Of a stretch of DNA of 40,195 nt, positions 1 to 8,945 are shown piece by piece; position 1 is the stretch's first letter; each line of letters opens with the position of its first letter. Source of the DNA: Methylobacterium sp. W2 (GTDB lineage Bacteria > Pseudomonadota > Alphaproteobacteria > Rhizobiales > Beijerinckiaceae). The DNA lies in assembly GCF_020662345.1 (NCBI RefSeq), contig NZ_VMOA01000049.1, positions 1 through 40,195 on the forward strand. Reading direction: 5' to 3'. The position numbers and the translations under genes were made by a program. The notes beneath the pieces were generated by a model. That model was not told the origin of the DNA and did no database searches. It saw only the letters and a program-made list of their open reading frames with translations.

Positions 1-2549
1 CCGCCCCACCCACTGCGGCAGCCCCCGCTCCAGCCGCGAAGCCGCCTGCGCCGAAACCGGCGGTGTCGGAGGCCATCAAAAATGTCCGCGATCGACTCGA
101 CGAGGCCAAGGCCAATCTCGACGAGCGCGAGAAGCTACTCGCAGGGCGCAACGTCGATCCCGCCAACTTACTGAAGGCACGAGACGGACTCGATGCCATC
201 GCCGACCGGATCCGTCAGATCATCGACGCCACCACCCCGCGCCTCGAAGCTGCCCGCGAGCGCCTGACTCAGCTCGGCCCGAAGCCGAAGGAAGGCGAGG
301 AGGGCGAGGACGTCGCCAAGGAGCGTGCCGAGCGCGAGCACGCGGTGTCCGAGATCGACGAGACGCAGAGGCTGGCCAAATCGCTCCTCGTCCAGAGCGA
401 CCAGATCATCGACCAGATCACGAACAAGCGCAGGGCGGCCTTCACCCGCGGCCTGTTCGAGCGCTCGTCGGCGCTGGTGAATCCTGATCTCTGGATGCGT
501 ATCGCCGACGATGTCCCCCGCGACATCCGGGCGTTGCAAGCCGCCGTCAGCGACATCGCCGGTCTGTTCGGCCGCAACGGATCGATATGGAATCTGCTGC
601 TGCTCGGGGTCGCGCTTGGCATCTCGGTGGCGCTGTATTTCGGGCGTCGGAACATCGCACCGCGCCTCGGGCGGCGCAGCCAGAGCGTGGTCGACCCGAC
701 CCAGCGCATGAAGCTGATGGCGGCTTGGCGCGTCTTCCTCCTCGGCACCGTGCCGGCGGTGGTGGGGAGCTACGCGGTCTATTATGCCCTCGATTCCACG
801 GACCTGCTGCCGCAGCGGCTCATGCCGGTGGCGGGTGCCATCCTCGGCGGCCTCGCCTTCATCGCCTTCGTCGAGGCCCTCTGCGACGCGCTGCTGTCGC
901 CGGAGAAGCCGTCCTGGCGTCCTGCTCCGCTCAGTGATTCGACGGCGTCGCGACTGACGCGACTCGCCGTTGGCATCGCCACGGTGATCACGGTGGTGAA
1001 GTCCATCGAGGCGCTCAATTCCGGTATCTACGCCGCACTGTCGATCTCGATCGCCACCCGTGGCATCGGCGCGCTCGCCACCATCCTGATCCTCGCCATC
1101 GGCCTGCATCGTTTCGCCGATACCGCCGACAAGGAGGAGGCGTGTTTCGGCCCCTACGTGGCGCCGGAATCAACCACCACGATCGGCGGGCCAGCGCGGC
1201 TCCTAGGATGGGCCGCCGTGATCGTCATCGGCATTGCGCCGCTCGTCGGTTATGTCGCCTTCGCCGCCTTCCTCATCGACCAGCTGGTCTGGACGGCGTG
1301 CCTGATCGCCTTGCTCTATCTGCTCATCTCCAGCGCCGACACGTTCATCGGCGGCACGCTGAAGGATGAGACCCGCTTCGCCACAGCGCTCCAGGCGAAT
1401 ACCGGCCTGCGCAAGCGTTCGATCAACCAGATCGCCGTCCTTTCGACCGGACTCGCCCGGGTGGTTCTGATCCTCGTGGCCGCCCTGTTGGCGCTGGCGC
1501 CCTGGGGTCTCGATTCCACCGACGTGTTCACCTCCGTGCGCAGCGCCTTCTTCGGCTTCAAGGTTGGAGATGTGACGATCTCGCTCTCGACCATCGCCTA
1601 TGCGGTGGGGCTTCTCGTGATCGGCGTGGTGATCACCCGCGCCGTCCAGCGCTGGCTGGAACAGACCTACCTGCCGGCCACCGATCTTGATGCGGGTCTT
1701 CGCAATTCGATCTCCACCATCACGGGCTATTGCGGGTTCCTGATCGCCCTCGCACTGGCCTTCTCCTATCTCGGCCTCAGTCTCGAAAAGCTGACCATCG
1801 TCGCCGGGGCGCTCTCCGTCGGTATCGGTTTTGGCCTTCAATCCATCGTCAACAATTTCGTTTCGGGCCTGCTGCTGTTGTGGGAGCGCCCGATCCGCGT
1901 TGGCGACCAAGTGCTCATCGGCGACAGCGAGGGCATCGTGAAGCGCATTTCCGTGCGGTCCACCGAGATCCAGACCTTCGACCGTTCAGCGGTGATCGTG
2001 CCGAACTCGAACCTCATTTCCGGCATCGTGAAGAACCGGGTGCGCGGCGACCGCACCGGCCGGGTCACCATCACGGTCAACGTCCTACGCAACCAAGATC
2101 CGGTCCGTGCCGCCGAAATGCTTGTGGCCTGCGCCGCCGCTCATCCGGACGTGCTGAAGGAGCCGGCGCCGCGGGTGGTGTTCCGCAAGATCGGCGATCC
2201 CTTCCTCGAATTCGAACTGATCGCGATGATCGTCGATGTCAGCATGAGTCTGAAGGTGACGAGCGACCTGAACTTTTCCGTGTTTCAGACCTTGTCCGGC
2301 GCAGGGTTCATACCGGCCCTCGGCCCCGGATCGAGCGTTGTCACCGTCCAGGGCCTGGAGCCGGTCCAGACCGCACTCGGGCAGATTGCGGGCGTGTTCG
2401 CGCAGAACCGAAGCCAGGATCGACCAGCTCAGGTGGAGGAGGTCGATGATCGGCAGGATAATCCTTCCGCGAACGAGGAAGCCGAGCCGATGCGCTCGGC
2501 AACGCCCCGTGAACCGAACCGGCGTAGGAGCCCTGCGGAAGTGTCGTAG
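1..2549 (+). CDS. MscS-family mechanosensitive channel with DUF3772-like N-terminus (5' end outside window)
   Basis: Large inner-membrane channel protein that would open under membrane tension and release solutes. The frame is open from the left edge through an Ala/Pro/Lys-rich linker, so the GTG at 63 is probably internal and the true start, with a likely signal peptide, lies outside the window. Counting from 63: a charged helical, probably periplasmic region (about 1-165), then many hydrophobic segments (about 175-560), then the MscS pore helix and beta domain. The pore helix shows GIGFGLQSIVNNFVSG, and the beta domain shows RPIRVGDQVLIG and VPNSNLISGIVKN. The C-terminus is a disordered acidic/Arg tail. 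At least 828 residues, so it belongs to the large MscK/YbdG-like class and not to small MscS. Family call is firm; the gating stimulus is not inferable. Confidence 0.9.
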   Translation, partial: APPTAAAPAPAAKPPAPKPAVSEAIKNVRDRLDEAKANLDEREKLLAGRNVDPANLLKARDGLDAIADRIRQIIDATTPRLEAARERLTQLGPKPKEGEEGEDVAKERAEREHAVSEIDETQRLAKSLLVQSDQIIDQITNKRRAAFTRGLFERSSALVNPDLWMRIADDVPRDIRALQAAVSDIAGLFGRNGSIWNLLLLGVALGISVALYFGRRNIAPRLGRRSQSVVDPTQRMKLMAAWRVFLLGTVPAVVGSYAVYYALDSTDLLPQRLMPVAGAILGGLAFIAFVEALCDALLSPEKPSWRPAPLSDSTASRLTRLAVGIATVITVVKSIEALNSGIYAALSISIATRGIGALATILILAIGLHRFADTADKEEACFGPYVAPESTTTIGGPARLLGWAAVIVIGIAPLVGYVAFAAFLIDQLVWTACLIALLYLLISSADTFIGGTLKDETRFATALQANTGLRKRSINQIAVLSTGLARVVLILVAALLALAPWGLDSTDVFTSVRSAFFGFKVGDVTISLSTIAYAVGLLVIGVVITRAVQRWLEQTYLPATDLDAGLRNSISTITGYCGFLIALALAFSYLGLSLEKLTIVAGALSVGIGFGLQSIVNNFVSGLLLLWERPIRVGDQVLIGDSEGIVKRISVRSTEIQTFDRSAVIVPNSNLISGIVKNRVRGDRTGRVTITVNVLRNQDPVRAAEMLVACAAAHPDVLKEPAPRVVFRKIGDPFLEFELIAMIVDVSMSLKVTSDLNFSVFQTLSGAGFIPALGPGSSVVTVQGLEPVQTALGQIAGVFAQNRSQDRPAQVEEVDDRQDNPSANEEAEPMRSATPREPNRRRSPAEVS

Positions 2550-2585
2550 ACCGACACGATCGGCGACGAACGCGAGGCGGGAACG

Positions 2586-3083
2586 ATGACGATAGGATTC
2601 CGGGTGTTCGGCTTCGCGCTTGCGGGCGGCCTTGCGCTGTCCGGCTGCGCCAGGGAAGCGCCGACGACCGGTGCGCTTCCGAGCTTGTACTGGCCGATGA
2701 CCACCTCCAGCGCATCGGTCGATTCGGCAACCGCGCGCGATATGATCTCGGCCTATCGTGCGCGGAGCGGCGGCGCTCCCCTACGGATCGACCCGGACTT
2801 GCAGCGTCTCGCCGAAGCCGAGGCGGCGGCAATGGCGGCAGCCGACAAGCCGAGCCAAGCCCAGACGGTGAAGATCGCGGTGCAGCGCCTCGGCTATGCG
2901 GGCGCACAGGCCAATCTCTCGGCCGGCTATCACACCCTGGCGGAGGCCTTCTCGGGATGGCGCGACAGCCCGGCTCATAACAGCGTCATGTTGGCGCCCC
3001 GTGCCACCCGCATGGGCATCGCCACGGCCTATGCGCCGCACTCGAAGTACAAGGTCTATTGGGCGCTGCTGGTCGCCGAGTAG
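2586..3083 (+). CDS. CAP/SCP-domain lipoprotein
   Basis: Predicted exported lipoprotein of 165 residues. The N-terminus is a signal peptide with a lipobox L18-S19-G20-C21, so it should be lipid-anchored after cleavage before Cys21. The remainder resembles a short CAP (SCP/PR1) domain: an early R-x-x-x-G-x-x-P-L-x-x-D-P segment and the late W-x-x-S-P-x-H-x-x-x-M-L block (GWRDSPAHNSVML). The function of bacterial CAP proteins is poorly defined. It starts 36 bases after the channel gene, with GAGG a few bases before the ATG, so the two may be cotranscribed. Its stop faces the motB stop across 14 bases in convergent orientation. Confidence 0.8.
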   Translation: MTIGFRVFGFALAGGLALSGCAREAPTTGALPSLYWPMTTSSASVDSATARDMISAYRARSGGAPLRIDPDLQRLAEAEAAAMAAADKPSQAQTVKIAVQRLGYAGAQANLSAGYHTLAEAFSGWRDSPAHNSVMLAPRATRMGIATAYAPHSKYKVYWALLVAE

Positions 3084-3097
3084 CCCGCGTGCCGCCC

Positions 3098-3928
3098 TCA
3101 GGGCGACTTCATCGAACGCGGCGTCGGGGCCTGCTCACTCATGAGGGTCACCGTTACGCGGCGGTTCGAGGACAAATACGGGTTGTCCGGAAATAGCGGC
3201 TCGGTATCCGCCTTGCCGGAGACCGAAGCAAATCGATCATCGGGTACGCCAGCGCCGGCGAGGATCTCTCTCACGCTGATCGCGCGGTTGGCCGAGAGTT
3301 CCCAGGGCGGGGCAGGGGGGCGCGTTCCGGGCCTGTCGGTCGCGGTGTAGCCTGTCACCGCGATGCGGTTGGGCAATTGACGGATGACGGGGGCAAGCTT
3401 CTCCAGAAGGCGCCGGGTCCGGTCGTTCGGGCGGCTCGACCCGTTCGGGAACATCGTGCTGCCGTCCTGATCGACCAAGGAGAGGTCGAGGCCTTTCTGC
3501 GTCGGGGTGACGATGACGTTCTTCGAAAGCTCCGCGATCTCGGGCATGTCTTGCATCGCCTGACGCAGGCTCGCGGCGGCCAGACCGAACGCCTCTGGGT
3601 AGCCGCTGTCAGGGGTCCCCTCCGTAGCGCTCGCTTCAAGGTCCGGCGGGTTTGGTCGATCGGTGGCCTGTTCGGGCGGGATGTCGCGGCGGTTCTTGAT
3701 ATGCCCCGGCGTCGGAAGTCCGTTCACCTCGATGATGCCTGCAAAGCGCGATTCCTTATTGACGCCGAACGCGTCTCGCATGGAGCCGGCCACGGCCTGC
3801 ATCTTCTTCTGGTCCTGTGTGGAATAGGCCGCGATCATCACGAAGAAGCTCATCAGCAGCGCCATGAGATCGGCGAAGGTCACGAACCAACCGTGACCGC
3901 CATGGCCTCCGCGCTTCTTCCTGGCCAC
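3098..3928 (-). CDS. motB: MotB-type stator protein (OmpA-like C-terminus)
   Basis: Peptidoglycan-anchored half of an ion-driven stator, 276 residues. A short basic cytoplasmic tail is followed by a single membrane segment carrying the ion-binding aspartate (WFVTFADLMALLMSFF, D20). A linker follows, then an OmpA-like peptidoglycan-binding domain at about 165-265 with the ELSANRA and SNRRVTVTL blocks. It lies 20 bases downstream of the motA-like gene on the same strand, so the two form an operon. No other flagellar or chemotaxis gene is beside them, so the partner machine (flagellum or another envelope complex) is inferred. Start ATG at 3928. Confidence 0.88.
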   Translation of the reverse strand: MARKKRGGHGGHGWFVTFADLMALLMSFFVMIAAYSTQDQKKMQAVAGSMRDAFGVNKESRFAGIIEVNGLPTPGHIKNRRDIPPEQATDRPNPPDLEASATEGTPDSGYPEAFGLAAASLRQAMQDMPEIAELSKNVIVTPTQKGLDLSLVDQDGSTMFPNGSSRPNDRTRRLLEKLAPVIRQLPNRIAVTGYTATDRPGTRPPAPPWELSANRAISVREILAGAGVPDDRFASVSGKADTEPLFPDNPYLSSNRRVTVTLMSEQAPTPRSMKSP

Positions 3929-3948
3929 GGCCGGTTACCCTCTTCCCG

Positions 3949-4722
3949 TCAGGCCGCTTCCGCCGCGAGGTCGTCGCGGTGGTTATGCGGCAGGTAGGCG
4001 ATCAGCATTTCACGCACGAGGGACGAGCTCTTGGAGTCGCGGATGAGAAGGATGCCGTCGATGATGAGCGAGCGGGATACGTCCTCCTCCTCCAGCTTCA
4101 CGTGCAGCTTGTCGGCGAGCGGGAGCGCGATCATGTTGGAGATCAGCGCGCCGTAGAGGGTGGCGAGCAGCGCGGTCGCCATGGCGGGGCCGAGTTTCGA
4201 CGGGTCCGACATGTTGGCGAACATCGTCACCATGCCGAGAATGGTACCGATCATGCCCCATGCCGGAGCGCAGTCCCCGAAGGCACGGTAGATCTTCGAG
4301 CCCTCGTCGAGATGCATCAGGAAATTGTCGCGGTCTCGCTCCATCGTGTCGCGGATAAACTCGCGGTCGTAGCCGTCGGCGATGTAGCGGGCGCCCTGCG
4401 CCAGGAAGGGATCGGAAATCTCCATGTTCTCCAGGGCCATCGGGCCCGACTTGCGCACGACATCGGCGATCTTGGTGATTTCCTCGATGAGTTCGCGCGG
4501 TCTGATCGCCCGCATGGTGAAGGCGTAGCGCATGCCCATCGGCAGGCCGTGCATCATCGTGGCGAACGGGAAACGGATCATCGTCGCCGCGGTGGAACCG
4601 CCGAAGATGACGATGACCGCATGCTTGTCGAAAAAGGCGGCGAAGTTGCCGCCATCGATCATGATCAGGGTGAAGACGACACCGAAGCCGCCCAGAAGCC
4701 CGATACCGGTTGCGAGATCCAT
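3949..4722 (-). CDS. motA: MotA-type stator protein
   Basis: Membrane half of the ion-driven stator, 257 residues, the PomA-like length class. Four membrane segments are visible (about 5-25, 32-50, 155-175, 185-205) with a cytoplasmic loop between the second and third. The two conserved proline regions of MotA are present: CAPAWGMIGTILGM in the third segment and IALPLADKL at the end of the fourth. It is expected to bind MotB and pass protons or sodium ions to drive rotation. It is first in a two-gene operon with motB. The start at 4722 is an ATG; the upstream region is shared with the divergent exporter gene. Confidence 0.9.
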   Translation of the reverse strand: MDLATGIGLLGGFGVVFTLIMIDGGNFAAFFDKHAVIVIFGGSTAATMIRFPFATMMHGLPMGMRYAFTMRAIRPRELIEEITKIADVVRKSGPMALENMEISDPFLAQGARYIADGYDREFIRDTMERDRDNFLMHLDEGSKIYRAFGDCAPAWGMIGTILGMVTMFANMSDPSKLGPAMATALLATLYGALISNMIALPLADKLHVKLEEEDVSRSLIIDGILLIRDSKSSSLVREMLIAYLPHNHRDDLAAEAA

Positions 4723-5001
4723 GGTGAACCCTGGTCGGCTTACCCAGCACCACGGAAAAGGATCCGAGCGGAAAGCGACGCGCTCAGACTTAGGCAGTCG
4801 CGCTGAACGAACCGTAAAGGATAACGGTCCGCTCCCGTCATTCCCGTCATTCCCCGTTCAGGCTCCACTCTCCATAAGCCGATCACGCCAAAGGGTTTGG
4901 GAGCTTTCCGAGATGGGAGCCGACCCCTGGGACAAATGATAAAGGGCGAAGGTTCCGGCAAAAGGAACCGCGCCGGGATTGGCATCGGAGCATACGTCGT
5001 C
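4723..5001. promoter_or_regulatory. Divergent intergenic region between motA and the glucan exporter
   Basis: This 279-base spacer must hold promoters for both divergent genes. Visible structure: an inverted repeat ACCGT-N8-ACGGT at 4811-4828 and a tandem direct repeat of CCCGTCATT near 4837-4854. A longer reading frame runs in from 4897 into the exporter, but its first 35 codons do not resemble the family. No clear -35/-10 pair was recognised. Confidence 0.35.
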
Positions 5002-6783
5002 ATGCCGTTGGTTCGTCTTTATGCGCGTGTCATGAGCCTGCTCGGCGCCGATCGGCGCCTGGCGATCCTGCTCGCCCTTGCCAATGTGGCCCTCGCGGTG
5101 GCGGCTTTCGCCGAGCCGCTGCTCATGGGACGCATCATCGATCAGCTGACGCACCTGAAGAGCGACGGCAACGCCTTCTCGACGCTGGCGCCGCTCATCG
5201 GCGCATGGGTCGCCTTCGGCCTGTTCACCATCGCCGCCGGCGTTACCATCGCGCTGCATGCGGACAGGCTGGCCCATCGCAATCGTCTCGCCTCCATGGC
5301 GAACTACTTCGAGCATGTGCTCGAACTGCCCCTGGCTTTCCATTCCTCGAATCATTCCGGGCGCGTTCTCAAGGCGATGCTGGAAGGATCAAACGGCATG
5401 TTCTGGCTCTGGCTTGGCTTCTTCCGCGATCATTTCGTGGCCGTCGTGTCCCTGGCCGTGCTCCTACCGATGACTCTGTTCGTGAACTGGCAGCTCGGCT
5501 CGATCCTGGTCGTGCTGGTGACGATGTTCACCGTGCTGACCACCTTCGTGATGCGCCGCACCGAGATGCTGCAGGGCCGGGTCGAGGCCTACCAGTCGGG
5601 CCTTGCCGCCCATGCCTCGGACGCTCTCGGCAACGTCGCCGTCATCCAGTCCTTCACCCGCGCCAAGGCGGAGAAGGAGGCCATGCACGGCATCATCCGC
5701 AACCTGCTCGCAGCCCAGATCCCGGTTCTGTCCTGGTGGGCCCTCGCCAACGTTGCGACCCGCGCTGCCGCGACGCTGACCATGACGGCGATCTTCATCA
5801 CGGGCATCGCCCTGCACCAGCACGGCATGGCCTCGATCGGTGAAGTCGTGGCCTTCATGAGCCTCGCGACCATGCTCGTCGCCCGCCTCGACCAAGTCGC
5901 TACCTGCATCAACGGCCTGTTCCAGCAGATGCCTAAGATCGCCGAGTACTTCGAGATTCTCGACACTACCCCGGCCGTGCACGATCGTCCGGGCGCCGTG
6001 CAGGTGGCCCGTTTCGAGGGCGAGGTCTCGTTCGATCAGGTCGGCTTCTCCTACACCCCGCGCCGCAAGGCCGTGGAGAGCGTCTCCTTCACCGCGCAGG
6101 CCGGCCAGACCATCGCCCTCGTCGGCACCACCGGCTCGGGCAAGTCGACCACGTTGGGCCTTCTGCACCGCGCCTTCGACCCGGATACCGGCGCGATCCG
6201 CATCGACGGCACCGATATTCGCGACATCGGCCTCTCCTCCCTGCGCCACAACATCGGCGTGGTGTTCCAGGAGCCGATGCTGTTCGCCCGCTCGATCCGC
6301 GAGAACCTTCAGGTCGGCCGTCCCGACGCCACCGATGCGGATATGCTCGACGCCCTCGACCGCGCCCAGGCGACGGAGTTCATGGATCGCCAGTTCGACG
6401 GTCTCGACACGATCATCGGCGAGCGCGGCCGCTCGCTCTCCGGCGGCGAGCGCCAGCGTCTCTCCATCGCCAGGGCGTTGCTCAAGAACCCCCCCGTGCT
6501 GATCCTCGACGAGGCCACGTCCGCTCTGGACGCGACAACCGAGCGTAAGCTGCAGGGTGCGCTCGAGGCCGTGATGGAGGGCCGGACCACCTTCGTCATC
6601 GCCCACCGCCTGGCGACGATCCGCAACGCCGACCGCATCCTCGTCTTCCACGAGGGCCGGATCGTCGAATCGGGAACCTTCGAGGAACTCGTCGCTGAGA
6701 ACGGCCGCTTCGCCGACCTCGCCCGGGCGCAGTTCATGGCCGGTACGGACGCCACGGAACCAGCTCTCGCCCTGGCGGCGTGA
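5002..6783 (+). CDS. ndvA: ABC exporter, cyclic beta-glucan exporter NdvA/ChvA type (permease-ATPase fusion)
   Basis: Half-size ABC exporter of 593 residues with six membrane helices (about 1-300) fused to an ATPase domain. Similarity to rhizobial NdvA/ChvA is seen in the N-terminus (LYARV near the start, AEPLLMGRIID) and the PVLSWWALA segment. The ATPase has Walker A GTTGSGKST (K381), signature LSGGERQRLSIARALL, Walker B PVLILDEATSALD and the IAHRLAT His switch. The family exports cyclic beta-1,2-glucan to the periplasm for osmotic adaptation and host interaction; the substrate here is inferred. ATG 5002 is preferred because family members begin at this point. An upstream in-frame ATG at 4897 would add 35 unrelated residues. 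Confidence 0.82.
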   Translation: MPLVRLYARVMSLLGADRRLAILLALANVALAVAAFAEPLLMGRIIDQLTHLKSDGNAFSTLAPLIGAWVAFGLFTIAAGVTIALHADRLAHRNRLASMANYFEHVLELPLAFHSSNHSGRVLKAMLEGSNGMFWLWLGFFRDHFVAVVSLAVLLPMTLFVNWQLGSILVVLVTMFTVLTTFVMRRTEMLQGRVEAYQSGLAAHASDALGNVAVIQSFTRAKAEKEAMHGIIRNLLAAQIPVLSWWALANVATRAAATLTMTAIFITGIALHQHGMASIGEVVAFMSLATMLVARLDQVATCINGLFQQMPKIAEYFEILDTTPAVHDRPGAVQVARFEGEVSFDQVGFSYTPRRKAVESVSFTAQAGQTIALVGTTGSGKSTTLGLLHRAFDPDTGAIRIDGTDIRDIGLSSLRHNIGVVFQEPMLFARSIRENLQVGRPDATDADMLDALDRAQATEFMDRQFDGLDTIIGERGRSLSGGERQRLSIARALLKNPPVLILDEATSALDATTERKLQGALEAVMEGRTTFVIAHRLATIRNADRILVFHEGRIVESGTFEELVAENGRFADLARAQFMAGTDATEPALALAA

Positions 6784-6790
6784 CATGAGA

Positions 6791-6926
6791 TGACCTTCCC
6801 CCCCTCTGCCGGGGAGGGTGCCTGCGGTGCAAGCGGAAGACGGGGGCGACCTCTTCGGACAACGCGCTCCCTTCATCCGACCCGCTACGCGGACCACCCT
6901 CTCCCGCGGTGGGGAGAAGGGGGTTC
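6791..6926. repeat. Intergenic palindromic GC-rich repeat between convergent genes
   Basis: The gap between the convergent exporter and transglutaminase genes contains two GC hairpins of the kind dispersed in these genomes. One is CCCCTC-TGCC-GGGGAGGG near 6800. The other is CCCTCTCCC-GCGGT-GGGGAGAAGGG near 6897-6921. They may serve as a bidirectional transcription stop or mRNA stabiliser. Whether it is a genome-wide repeat cannot be tested from one window. Confidence 0.4.
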
Positions 6927-6940
6927 CCACTCAATGCTTC

Positions 6941-7768
6941 CTATCGCGACGAGGAGGCGTCTTCGATCTCCTCCTCGGCCCACACTCTGAACTTCGTCAG
7001 GACGTTCGATCCAAACGTATGGGTCAGTGGCACGTCCGCCGCATCTCGCCCACGGGCGACGAGGATGCGGCCACGGCGTGGGGCATTGTTGCGCGGGTCG
7101 AATATATGCCAGGCCCCGCCGAGATAGACCTCGGTCCAGGCAGCGAAATCGCCGGGCGCATGCGGCTCGGGCTCGCCGATGAAGCTGAGGTAGCCGGTGC
7201 AGTACCGCGTCGGCATGTTGAGGCCACGGCAGAACGCCACGAACAGATGGGCGTAGTCGCGGCACACCCCGCGCCCGACGGCGAGGGCATCGGCGGCGGT
7301 GCGATCGACGTTGGAATATCCGTAGCCGAAGCTGATATGGCCGTGGACCCAATCGCAGACCGCCTGGGCACGGGCCCAGCCGGGTGAGACGTCGCCGAAC
7401 AGGCGCCAGGCTTCGTTCGAGAGCAGATCGGATTCGCAGTAGCGGCTCGCCACCAGGAAAGGCAGGGCCTCCAGCGGCAAGTCCTCGATGGGATGCTGGA
7501 TCGCTTGCGGCACCACCGGATCGAGATGACCGTCATCCTCGAGCCATCCCTCCACCGAGAGGGTCACCGCCCCCGCCGGCGCCACGAGGCGGCAGCACCG
7601 GTTGCCGAAATCGTCGATGAACACTTCATGCGGCGTCTCCGGGCCGATGGCCAAGCGGTCCGGCTCGGTCGCTCGCGCGAACCGGCTCGGATGCGCCGTC
7701 AATCGAGCGATCATCGGAGTAGGATAGGCGAAGTCGTAGCCCATCTCGCAACCGAACCTGATGCGCAT
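6941..7768 (-). CDS. Transglutaminase-like family protein
   Basis: Cytoplasmic-looking protein of 275 residues with an N-terminal beta domain (about 1-90) followed by a transglutaminase-like cysteine-protease fold. The nucleophile motif GRGVCRDYAHLF places Cys169. The Asp motif WHIFDPRNNAPR places Asp224. The third triad position, normally His in an HAW block, is Ala209 here (DFAAWTEVYL), so activity is uncertain. ATG 7768 was chosen because family members begin MRIR-like and a GGAGG lies upstream; a longer frame to 7885 adds 39 unrelated residues. Substrate unknown. It lies 123 bases downstream of the YihY/BrkB gene on the same strand. Confidence 0.8.
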   Translation of the reverse strand: MRIRFGCEMGYDFAYPTPMIARLTAHPSRFARATEPDRLAIGPETPHEVFIDDFGNRCCRLVAPAGAVTLSVEGWLEDDGHLDPVVPQAIQHPIEDLPLEALPFLVASRYCESDLLSNEAWRLFGDVSPGWARAQAVCDWVHGHISFGYGYSNVDRTAADALAVGRGVCRDYAHLFVAFCRGLNMPTRYCTGYLSFIGEPEPHAPGDFAAWTEVYLGGAWHIFDPRNNAPRRGRILVARGRDAADVPLTHTFGSNVLTKFRVWAEEEIEDASSSR

Positions 7769-7891
7769 TACCCTTGAACCTCCGACCGACCATCGCGCCA
7801 GCCCCGCTGCCCTCATGCCCGCGCGAGACCGTTCGGCATAGGCCGCGAAGGTCACAGGTGGATGTCGGCATGCAGGCTGCGGCACCCTGCT

Positions 7892-8776
7892 TCAGTGCCG
7901 ACGCGCCTCGGCCTGCCTTGCCAGCATCCGGGCCTGGAGCCGCTGGCGCCGTGCTGCAATGACGGTGCCATTGATTTCGCCGCCGAAGAGAAACATCGCG
8001 GCGAGCCAGTAGAGAAAAACCAGAAACACCATCGCCGTCGCCAACCCGCCATAAGTGGAAGCGTAAGCGGTGGAGAATCGGTCTAGGTAGAAGCCGAACC
8101 CGAGGCCAGCGAGGAACCACAGGAGGAGCGTCACCGCGACGCCGGGAAGCACCGACAGGATCGGGCGTCGGCCGGCCGCCACGAATTTGTGGGCGATGAC
8201 GAGAACCGCCATGAGGAGAAAGGCGGTGATGCCGATGCGACCGATGGCGACGGTAAGGCTCAACGGTTCGAGCCCCGGCGCCACGTCGATGACCCTGCGC
8301 CAGATCAACGGACCGAGGACCACGAGAAGCGCGAAGGCGAGCATGGCGAAGGCGCCGCAGACGACATAGCCGATCGATTCGAGGCGGGTCAGCCACCAGG
8401 GCCGAATCTCACGCAGGCCGTAGGCTCGATTGAGCCCCACCCTGAGACTCTCCACTCCGGAGGACGAGAAATAGAGGGCGAGCAGCGCGCCGATGGTGAG
8501 CACGCCGCCGCGCTGCTCGGTGAGCACGCGGTGAACCTCACCCGCGATGGGCTTTGCCACCTCGCGCGGCCACGCCTCGAAAATCAGGACGCCCGCCTCG
8601 TCGGCTAGCGACTTGGTCCCGAACAGACCGGCCAAAGCCGCGAGCAGGATCAGGAAGGGAAACAGCGAGGTCAGGATCGAGAGTGCGATATGGCTCGCGA
8701 TCGCCCAGCCGTCATGGGCGACGAAGCGCTGGGCGGCGAGGCTGGCGATACTGGCGCTGTTGCTGAGACGGCTCAC
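7892..8776 (-). CDS. YihY/virulence factor BrkB family membrane protein
   Basis: Integral membrane protein of 294 residues with six predicted membrane segments, matching the usual size of the YihY/BrkB family. Recognisable features are the N-terminal GWAIASHIALSILTSLFPFL segment, the central FSSSGVESLRVGLNRAYG motif, and the final YGGLATAMVFLVFLYW and FGGEIN helix with a basic cytoplasmic tail. The family is widespread and its function is unsettled; an old link to RNase BN is considered wrong. Possible cotranscription with the downstream transglutaminase-like gene. Confidence 0.88.
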   Translation of the reverse strand: MSRLSNSASIASLAAQRFVAHDGWAIASHIALSILTSLFPFLILLAALAGLFGTKSLADEAGVLIFEAWPREVAKPIAGEVHRVLTEQRGGVLTIGALLALYFSSSGVESLRVGLNRAYGLREIRPWWLTRLESIGYVVCGAFAMLAFALLVVLGPLIWRRVIDVAPGLEPLSLTVAIGRIGITAFLLMAVLVIAHKFVAAGRRPILSVLPGVAVTLLLWFLAGLGFGFYLDRFSTAYASTYGGLATAMVFLVFLYWLAAMFLFGGEINGTVIAARRQRLQARMLARQAEARRH

Positions 8777-8945
8777 GGCGGGTGGGGCGCTTCTCGTGAC
8801 TGTGGGGCTCGGGATGAGACCGTCTGTCTAAACGCGAGGCTGGACGATGGCGCAACGTCCGGTTCGATCGTCCAGTCGATGCAGTGCTGCCCGCCACCGG
8901 GACGGCTTGTGTTCGGCGGTTCGGTGTGTTGCCTGCGCCACCGTC

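Noticed and set aside
5464..6930. 488-residue frame antisense to the ABC exporter
   Set aside because: Gly/Arg/Asp/Val-rich shadow sequence, typical of antisense frames in high-GC genes.
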